Positions 1 to 5,019 of a stretch of DNA of 5,019 nucleotides are shown here, one piece after another. The notes beneath the pieces were generated by a model. It was not told where the DNA came from. It was given only the letters and a program-made list of their open reading frames with translations, and did not search any database. Position 1 is the stretch's first letter; the number at the start of each line of letters is the position of its first letter. The stretch lies in assembly GCA_937875545.1 (NCBI GenBank), contig CALLYE010000020.1, forward strand, positions 1 through 5,019, in the 5' to 3' direction. Source of the DNA: DTU078 sp002397345. GTDB lineage: Bacteria; Bacillota; Clostridia; Oscillospirales; CAG-272. Both the position numbers and the translations under genes were made by a program.

Positions 1-1583
1 AGCGGCGCGACGTTATCATTGTGTCCAGCGTTTCGTGTATATACAGCCTTGGCGCCCCCGACACATATACAAAATTGATGATCGGGATCCGTCCCGGCAT
101 GGTAATGGAGCGCGACGATTTTATCAAGCGGCTGATCGCCATCTCCTACGACCGCAACGACATCAATTTCGCGCGTGATAAATTCCGCGTGCGGGGCGAT
201 GTCGTCGAGGTGTTCCCTGCGTCGTCGAGCGACACCGCGATCAGGGTTGAGTTTTTCGGCGACGAGGTGGAGCGCGTGTCGGAAATAAACACCGTCACTG
301 GCGAGCTGGTGCGCGAGCTGCGTTATGTGTCGATCTTCCCCGCTACCCACTACGCCATCGAAGACGAGAAGCGCGAGAAGGCGTTCGCCGACATACAAGC
401 CGAGCTTGACGAGCGCGTCGCCTATTTCGAAGCAAACGGCAAGCTGATCGAAGCGCAGCGCATATCCGAGCGCACGCGCTATGACCTCGAAATGATGCGC
501 GAGATCGGTTATTGCTCGGGTGTGGAAAACTATTCGCGCGTTATGTCAGGTCGCGAGCCGGGCTCGACGCCCTACACGCTGCTTGACTACTTCCCTAAAG
601 ATTTTCTCCTGTTCGTCGACGAGTCGCACGTCATGCTGCCCCAAGTCAGGGGTATGAGCGGCGGCGACTTCGCGCGTAAAAAAAATCTTGTCGACTACGG
701 TTTCCGTCTGCCGTCGGCGTATGATAACCGGCCGCTGTATTACAATGAATTTGAAAAAAAGCTCGGTACAGTGGTTTATGTCAGCGCGACGCCGTCCGAA
801 TACGAACGCACGCGCTCGCGCCAGATTGTGGAGCAGATCATCCGCCCGACCGGGCTTGTCGATCCGGAGATTGAGGTGCGCCCTGTCGACGGACAGGTGC
901 TCGACCTGATGAACGAGATAAAAATACGCGCCGCCCGCGGTGAGCGCGTGCTGGTCACGACGCTGACCAAGAAAATGGCTGAGGATTTAACGGAATTCCT
1001 TGAAATGAACCTTGTCCGCGTGCGCTATATCCACCACAAAGTGGAAACGATGGAGCGCATGGAGATCATCCGCGATCTGCGTCTGGGCGCGTTCGACGCG
1101 CTGGTGGGTATCAACCTGCTGCGCGAGGGATTGGACATCCCCGAGGTGTCGCTTGTCGCGATACTTGACGCCGATAAAGAGGGGCTGCTCCGCTCCGAGG
1201 TCTCGCTGATCCAAACGATAGGCCGCGCCGCGCGCAACGCCGAGGGCAAGGTCATTATGTACGCCGAGCACATCACCCCCTCGATGAAACGCGCGATCGA
1301 CGAAACGAACCGCCGACGCACGATACAGACGGAATATAACAAAGCGCACGGCATCGAGCCGCAGACGGTAGTCAAAGCGGTGCGCGAGCTTATCGAGATC
1401 GGCAAAAAGGATGCGGAAAGCATGAAGCCGCTGCCCAAGCTGCCGAATGAGAAGCTGCCCAAAGAGGAAAAAGACCGGCTGATCGCCGAGCTGACCAAAG
1501 AGATGAAGGAAGCGTCGAAGGCGCTCGAGTTCGAGCGCGCCGCGTACCTGCGCGACCGCATCGCCGCTGTGGCGCAAAGATAG
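1..1583 (+). CDS. uvrB: UvrABC system protein B (excinuclease helicase subunit), 5'-truncated by window edge
   Basis: UvrB is the damage-verifying DEAD-like helicase subunit of the UvrABC nucleotide excision repair complex. It is loaded on DNA by UvrA and then recruits UvrC for incision. The reading frame is already open at base 3 (RRDVIIVSSVSCIY...), a conserved internal UvrB stretch, so the GTG at 21 is an internal Val codon and not the start. About 125-130 N-terminal residues, with Walker A and most of the beta-hairpin region, lie off the left edge. Visible landmarks are: the LLDYFP block near 580-596; the Walker B-type DESH box at 618-629; YVSATPSEYE (helicase motif III region) near 777-806; VLVTTLTKKMAEDL near 948-989; GINLLREGLDIPEVS near 1107-1151; the motif VI QTIGRAARN at 1212-1238; and the C-terminal UVR coiled-coil (UvrC/UvrA contact) at about 1464-1574. 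The C-terminus looks complete, ending at TAG 1581-1583. It is the first gene of a uvrB-uvrA pair that is now separated by a transposase gene. No upstream promoter or LexA box can be judged from this window. Confidence 0.97.
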   Translation, partial: RRDVIIVSSVSCIYSLGAPDTYTKLMIGIRPGMVMERDDFIKRLIAISYDRNDINFARDKFRVRGDVVEVFPASSSDTAIRVEFFGDEVERVSEINTVTGELVRELRYVSIFPATHYAIEDEKREKAFADIQAELDERVAYFEANGKLIEAQRISERTRYDLEMMREIGYCSGVENYSRVMSGREPGSTPYTLLDYFPKDFLLFVDESHVMLPQVRGMSGGDFARKKNLVDYGFRLPSAYDNRPLYYNEFEKKLGTVVYVSATPSEYERTRSRQIVEQIIRPTGLVDPEIEVRPVDGQVLDLMNEIKIRAARGERVLVTTLTKKMAEDLTEFLEMNLVRVRYIHHKVETMERMEIIRDLRLGAFDALVGINLLREGLDIPEVSLVAILDADKEGLLRSEVSLIQTIGRAARNAEGKVIMYAEHITPSMKRAIDETNRRRTIQTEYNKAHGIEPQTVVKAVRELIEIGKKDAESMKPLPKLPNEKLPKEEKDRLIAELTKEMKEASKALEFERAAYLRDRIAAVAQR

Positions 1584-1616
1584 GGGGCGGGGGAACGAAA
1601 ACCGAATATTTTAAAT

Positions 1617-2117
1617 ATGATAAATAATTTGCCGGTTAGAAAAAATCTGAGATTGAATAATTATGATTATTCGAGAAATGGATGTTATTTTATTACAATA
1701 TGTGTAACCGATAGATGTGAGATGTTGGGTAGAACCGATGTAGGGGCGGCGTCTTGCCGCCCGCGAATTCTCTTATCCGATTACGGTAATATTGTACTAA
1801 AGTGGATTCCAAATATTTCAGTTAAGTATTCAGATGTAACGATTGATAATTATATTATTATGCCTAATCATGTATATATGATTATATCTATAGAACACGG
1901 GCGGCAGAACGCCGCCCCTACAGCATCGGAATCTATCGGAACTATTATGGGATATTTTAAATATCAAACAACAAAAGAAATTAACATTCCTGGTTTTTGG
2001 CAACGTTCATATCACGACCATATCATACGCAATCATGACGAATATAAAAAAATATTTAACTACATAAACGAGAATCCAGAGCGATGGGCTGAAGATAGAT
2101 ATTTTAATATACAATAA
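1617..2117 (+). CDS. REP-associated tyrosine transposase (RAYT, IS200-like Y1_Tnp/HUH family), 166 aa, altered HUH motif
   Basis: The family are single-strand DNA transposases that cut and join at REP palindromes through a metal-binding HUH motif and a catalytic tyrosine. The N-terminus (LPVRKNLRLNNYDYSRNG, then CYFITICV near residues 23-30) is the usual RAYT opening and supports the ATG at 1617. The HUH region is IMPNHVYMII (residues 81-90). The first His is H85, but the expected second His is Y87 (codon TAT 1875-1877). Downstream come FWQRSYHDHIIRN (residues 127-139) and FNYINENPERW (147-157). Y149 is the likely nucleophile, placed by analogy with Y115 of Escherichia coli YafM as I recall it. 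Length and ending fit a full-length member. Residues 42-50 and 94-102 are encoded by two inverted GC-rich palindromes. No Shine-Dalgarno is seen within 16 bases of the ATG; the gene lies 33 bases after uvrB and 30 before uvrA, so it would depend on operon transcription. AT-rich codons (ATA, AGA, AAT) contrast with both neighbours. The H-to-Y change may mean the enzyme is impaired even though the frame is intact. Confidence 0.88.
   Translation: MINNLPVRKNLRLNNYDYSRNGCYFITICVTDRCEMLGRTDVGAASCRPRILLSDYGNIVLKWIPNISVKYSDVTIDNYIIMPNHVYMIISIEHGRQNAAPTASESIGTIMGYFKYQTTKEINIPGFWQRSYHDHIIRNHDEYKKIFNYINENPERWAEDRYFNIQ
1739..1765 (+). repeat. REP-like GC-rich palindrome, copy 1 (inside transposase CDS)
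   Basis: This 27-base unit begins TGTAGGGGCGG and has 21 G/C in an AT-rich gene. The arm GGGCGGC (1744-1750) pairs perfectly with GCCGCCC (1756-1762) around the 5-base loop GTCTT. It matches the reverse complement of 1896-1922 at 24 of 27 positions. In the transposase frame it encodes VGAASCRP plus the first two bases of the following Arg codon. No T-run follows, so it is not a terminator. It resembles the palindromes that RAYT enzymes recognise; that it is this enzyme's substrate is an inference. Confidence 0.8.
1896..1922 (-). repeat. REP-like GC-rich palindrome, copy 2 (inverted, inside transposase CDS)
   Basis: This is the second 27-base unit, with 20 G/C, opposite in orientation to the one at 1739-1765. 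GGGCGGC (1899-1905) pairs with GCCGCCC (1911-1917) around the loop AGAAC. It occupies exactly nine transposase codons (HGRQNAAPT, residues 94-102), just downstream of the altered HUH motif. Relative to copy 1 it differs at three positions, two of them in the loop and one outside the stem, so both 7-bp stems are intact. Confidence 0.8.
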
Positions 2118-2129
2118 TTGATAATTTCC

Positions 2130-2136
2130 AAAGGAT
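2130..2136 (+). promoter_or_regulatory. Probable Shine-Dalgarno of uvrA
   Basis: The purine-rich AAAGGAT includes AAGGA at 2131-2135, leaving 12 bases before the ATG at 2148. This is slightly longer than the usual spacing but is the only plausible site, and it fits the N-terminus expected for UvrA (M-S-N-Q-Y-I-K-I-R-G). It lies at the point where the AT-rich transposase module ends, so it could be the original uvrA signal or one supplied by the insertion. Confidence 0.6.
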
Positions 2137-2147
2137 AATCACCCACC

Positions 2148-5003
2148 ATGTCAAACCAATACATTAAAATTCGGGGCGCGCGCGTCCACAACCTCAAAAA
2201 CATCGACGTAGACATACCGCGCGACAAGCTGGTGGTGCTGACCGGTTTGTCCGGCTCGGGCAAATCGTCGCTGGCGTTCGACACGCTCTACGCCGAGGGA
2301 CACCGCCGCTTCGTCGAGTCGCTGTCGTCCTACGCGCGCATGTTCCTCGGTCAGCTTGACAAGCCAGACGTCGACGCCATCGAGGGTTTGTCGCCGGCGA
2401 TCTCGATCGACCAAAAAACCACCTCGCGCAACCCGCGCTCGACTGTCGGCACGGTGACGGAGATATACGACTATCTGCGCCTGCTTTACGCGCGCATCGG
2501 CGTTCCGCACTGCCCCGTCTGCGGTAAGGAGATACGCCAGCAGTCGGTCGACCAGATCCTCGACCAAATTATGGAGCTGCCCGAGGGGACTCGCTTCATG
2601 ATTTTGGCGCCGGTCGTTAAAGGCAAAAAGGGTATGCATGAAAAGGTGCTCGACGACGCGCGGAAAAACGGCTATGTGCGCGTCCGCGCCGACGGTTATT
2701 TATATGACCTCGCGACGCCGCCAGAACTGGATAAAAACAAAAAGCACACGATAGAAATCGTCGTCGACAGGCTTGTGATGAAGCCGGAGCTGCGCACACG
2801 TCTGTCCGACTCGGTCGAGAGCGCGCTGTCGCTTGCGGATGGCAGCCTGACCGTATCGATTATGCTGCGCGAAGGCGAAACTTCACCCATGCCCGACGGC
2901 GGGGTCGAGTTCAGTTTTTCGCAGAATTACGCCTGCGAGGAGCATGGCGTCAGCATTGGCGAGCTTTCCCCGCGCATGTTTTCGTTCAACAACCCCATCG
3001 GCGCGTGCGAAGAATGCTCGGGTATCGGTCAGATGCGCGTCATATCGTTTGACCGCGTATTCCCCGACAAATCGCTGTCGCTACGGGACGGCGCAATCGT
3101 CTGCAACGGCTTCAAGAGCGCCAGCGAAAGCACGTGGATGGGCCCGCTTTACGAGGCGATCGGAAAAAGATACGGTTTCAATATGGACACGCCCATCGGA
3201 AAGATCAGTCCCGAGGGGATTAAAATCCTTGCCTACGGCTCTAAAACCGAAACCTTTGACGTTGAACGCGAATACGGCGGCACCGTCCATCACCAGCACG
3301 GCGTAAAATTCGACGGTATTATAAATATTATCCAGCAGCGCTTCAACCAGACGCAGGACGAATATTACGAAGCGTTTGTCGAAAGCGTCCCCTGCCCGAA
3401 GTGCAACGGAAACAGACTGAAATCGGAAATTCTCGCCGTAACCGTCGGTAATCTCAACATTGCCAAACTCTGCGCGCTGCCTATAACGGCGGCGAAAAAA
3501 TTTGTCGACAGCCTGACCCTCACCGCAACGGAAATGACCATCGCGCGCGATATTATGAAAGAATTAAAGGCGCGGCTGGGATTTTTAGAGAATGTGGGGC
3601 TTGATTACCTTACGCTGTCCCGCTCGGCGGGTACGCTGTCGGGCGGCGAGGCACAGCGCATCCGGCTCGCGACGCAGATCGGCTCCTCCCTGATGGGCGT
3701 TTTATATATTCTGGATGAGCCGAGTATTGGACTGCACCAGCGCGACAACCACAAGTTGATCGAAACGCTCAAGCATCTGCGCGACGTGGGCAACAGCGTG
3801 ATCGTCGTCGAGCATGACGAAGAAACCATGCTCGAATCGGATTACATCATCGACATCGGACCGGGCGCGGGCGTTCACGGCGGTAAAGTCATATCACAAG
3901 GCACGCCCGATGAAGTGAAAGCCGACGAAAATTCGATTACCGGCGCGTATTTGTCGGGTCGGAAGTATATAAAACTTCCGGAAATCCGCCGTCCGGGCAA
4001 CGGCAATTTTTTAAAGATAGTCGGCGCGCGAGAAAATAACCTTAAAAACGTGAGCGTGAAAATTCCGCTCGGCATGTTTGTCTGCGTGACGGGCGTGTCC
4101 GGCTCGGGCAAGTCGTCGCTTGTCAACGCCATACTTTACCGCGCGCTGGCAAAAGAGTTGAATCGTGCATATACCCTGCCCGGCAAGCACGACCATATCG
4201 AGGGCATCGAGAACCTCGACAAGGTTATCGCCATAGACCAAAGCCCGATCGGACGCACACCGCGTTCCAACCCCGCGACTTATACCGGGTTGTTCGGCGA
4301 CATCCGCGAGCTGTTCGCTACAACCGCCGACGCGAAAATGCGGGGTTATACCTCCAGCCGCTTCTCGTTCAACCTCAAGGGCGGACGCTGCGAAGCCTGC
4401 GAAGGCGACGGCGTGAAAAAGATCGAGATGCACTTTCTGCCCGATGTGTTCGTGACCTGCGACGTTTGCCGAGGAAGGCGTTATAACCGCGATACACTCG
4501 AATGCAAATACAAGGGCAAGAATATCTATGAGGTGCTTGAAATGACCGCCGAGGAGGGCATGGGGTTTTTCGCCAACCTGCCGCGTCTGTACCGCCGGCT
4601 TAAGACGCTGTGCGACGTCGGGCTGGGCTATATACGCATCGGGCAGTCGTCGACTACGCTGTCGGGCGGCGAAGCACAGCGCATTAAGCTGGCGACTGAG
4701 CTGTCGCGGCGCAGTACGGGCAGGACCGTTTATATCCTCGACGAGCCGACGACGGGACTGCACTCCGCCGATGTGGACAAACTAATCGAGGTGCTCCAGC
4801 GGCTAGTCGACGCGGGCAATACGGTGATTGTGATCGAGCATAACCTTGATATTATCAAAACCGCCGACTATATCATCGACCTCGGACCCGAAGGCGGCGA
4901 CGCGGGCGGCGAAATTGTCGCGGTAGGCACACCCGAAGAAATCGCCGAATGCGAACGCTCGTATACAGGATATTACCTGAAAAACATCCTCGACCGGGGA
5001 TAA
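2148..5003 (+). CDS. uvrA: UvrABC system protein A (excinuclease ATPase subunit), complete, 951 aa
   Basis: UvrA is the dimeric ABC-type ATPase that scans DNA for bulky lesions and loads UvrB. The full length of 951 residues is typical. The first ABC module has Walker A GLSGSGKSS (33-41), signature LSGGEAQR (497-504), Walker B LYILDEPSIGLH (519-530) and H-loop His556. The second has Walker A GVSGSGKSS (649-657), signature LSGGEAQR (838-845), Walker B VYILDEPTTGLH (861-872) and H-loop His898. As usual for UvrA, each module is split by inserted DNA- and UvrB-binding domains. Zinc sites are: C122/C125 with C416/C419; C263, H266, C287, C290; and the C-terminal C748, C751, C771, C774 finger. The middle site has His where Cys is usual. 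The start is supported by AAGGA 12 bases upstream and by a canonical N-terminus. It is the partner of uvrB, now displaced about 560 bases by the transposase. Expression could come by read-through from the uvrB promoter; no convincing private promoter is seen. The gene ends at TAA 5001-5003. Confidence 0.99.
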   Translation: MSNQYIKIRGARVHNLKNIDVDIPRDKLVVLTGLSGSGKSSLAFDTLYAEGHRRFVESLSSYARMFLGQLDKPDVDAIEGLSPAISIDQKTTSRNPRSTVGTVTEIYDYLRLLYARIGVPHCPVCGKEIRQQSVDQILDQIMELPEGTRFMILAPVVKGKKGMHEKVLDDARKNGYVRVRADGYLYDLATPPELDKNKKHTIEIVVDRLVMKPELRTRLSDSVESALSLADGSLTVSIMLREGETSPMPDGGVEFSFSQNYACEEHGVSIGELSPRMFSFNNPIGACEECSGIGQMRVISFDRVFPDKSLSLRDGAIVCNGFKSASESTWMGPLYEAIGKRYGFNMDTPIGKISPEGIKILAYGSKTETFDVEREYGGTVHHQHGVKFDGIINIIQQRFNQTQDEYYEAFVESVPCPKCNGNRLKSEILAVTVGNLNIAKLCALPITAAKKFVDSLTLTATEMTIARDIMKELKARLGFLENVGLDYLTLSRSAGTLSGGEAQRIRLATQIGSSLMGVLYILDEPSIGLHQRDNHKLIETLKHLRDVGNSVIVVEHDEETMLESDYIIDIGPGAGVHGGKVISQGTPDEVKADENSITGAYLSGRKYIKLPEIRRPGNGNFLKIVGARENNLKNVSVKIPLGMFVCVTGVSGSGKSSLVNAILYRALAKELNRAYTLPGKHDHIEGIENLDKVIAIDQSPIGRTPRSNPATYTGLFGDIRELFATTADAKMRGYTSSRFSFNLKGGRCEACEGDGVKKIEMHFLPDVFVTCDVCRGRRYNRDTLECKYKGKNIYEVLEMTAEEGMGFFANLPRLYRRLKTLCDVGLGYIRIGQSSTTLSGGEAQRIKLATELSRRSTGRTVYILDEPTTGLHSADVDKLIEVLQRLVDAGNTVIVIEHNLDIIKTADYIIDLGPEGGDAGGEIVAVGTPEEIAECERSYTGYYLKNILDRG

Positions 5004-5019
5004 CGGGGGACGGGGATAC

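Larger units (their letters stand above)
1598..2129 (+). mobile_element. AT-rich RAYT transposase module inserted between uvrB and uvrA (approximate borders)
   Basis: The sequence changes abruptly from GC-rich uvrB to AT-rich just after base 1600 and changes back just before the uvrA ribosome binding site near 2130. One 60-base sample inside the module (1801-1860) has 14 G/C, against 37 of 60 in uvrA (4261-4320). The module contains one transposase gene and two GC-rich inverted palindromes. No target-site duplication or terminal inverted repeat could be defined at the borders, which is usual for RAYT genes. The borders given are therefore judged from composition and gene ends only. The insertion event is inferred from the fact that uvrB and uvrA are commonly adjacent in Bacillota. 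Confidence 0.45.

Noticed and set aside
987..1577. Long open frame on the minus strand opposite uvrB (196 codons)
   Set aside because: It is a by-product of GC-rich codon use in uvrB. The predicted peptide has no recognisable domain and the + strand is clearly coding.
1593..1604. LexA (DinR) box in the uvrB-transposase gap
   Set aside because: Only the half site GAAC is present. The four bases after the spacer are ACCG, not GTTC.
1744..1766. Hairpin of copy 1 as a transcription terminator
   Set aside because: No T-run follows the stem and it lies within an open coding frame. The same applies to copy 2.
1606..2110. AT-rich 13-mer ATATTTTAAATAT at 1606-1618 and 1952-1964, with a shorter version at 2099-2110
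   Set aside because: It is low-complexity in a very AT-rich stretch. One copy is internal to the gene, so it does not behave as a terminal repeat or target duplication.
2087..2123. Possible uvrA promoter with a TACAAT -10 box (2110-2115), or TTGATA at 2118-2123 as a -35
   Set aside because: Neither has a matching partner hexamer at the right spacing. Single hexamers are expected by chance in AT-rich DNA.
3633..4696. Near-identical DNA at 3633-3673 and 4656-4696, and at 2248-2272 and 4096-4120 (24 of 25 bases)
   Set aside because: These encode the duplicated ABC signature and Walker A motifs of UvrA. Strong codon bias on identical residues explains the match without a recent repeat or gene conversion.
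4011..4763. Minus-strand open frame of 250 codons opposite the 3' half of uvrA
   Set aside because: It lies wholly across conserved ABC motifs of uvrA, has no ribosome binding site or recognisable motif that I can see, and is best explained as a shadow.

Overview
The window holds most of a nucleotide-excision-repair operon, uvrB followed by uvrA on the + strand, with a small REP-associated (RAYT / IS200-like) HUH transposase gene lodged between them. UvrB and UvrA read as ordinary Bacillota proteins, most like Clostridia (for example an uncultured Oscillospiraceae-type organism). This taxonomic guess rests on remembered family wording, on the uvrB-uvrA gene order, and on the GTAGGGGCG...CGCCC type of palindrome. 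It is an inference, not a search result.

Layout: bases 1-1583 are the 3' three-quarters of uvrB, whose N-terminus with Walker A and most of the beta-hairpin region lies off the left edge. After a 33-base gap comes the transposase gene (1617-2117). After a further 30-base gap comes a complete uvrA (2148-5003). Sixteen G-rich bases remain at the right edge. No stretch longer than 300 bases lacks a gene, and no RNA gene, CRISPR array or convincing terminator is visible.

Composition splits the window sharply. The uvr genes are GC-rich (37 of 60 bases are G/C at 4261-4320), while the transposase is very AT-rich (14 of 60 at 1801-1860). The exceptions inside the transposase are two 27-base GC-rich palindromic units at 1739-1765 and 1896-1922. 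They are inverted copies of each other (24 of 27 identical), each can form a perfect 7-bp hairpin with a 5-base loop, and both are read through in frame as protein. They bracket the codons of the HUH catalytic motif. That motif is itself altered, reading H-V-Y instead of H-U-H.

UvrA (damage recognition) and UvrB (damage verification and UvrC loading) act together in the UvrABC excinuclease. The transposase has no evident role in repair. It is oriented with the operon and has no terminator, so uvrA may still be expressed by read-through, or from its own ribosome binding site on an operon transcript. The most unusual signal is the inverted REP-like pair carried inside the gene of its own presumed enzyme.
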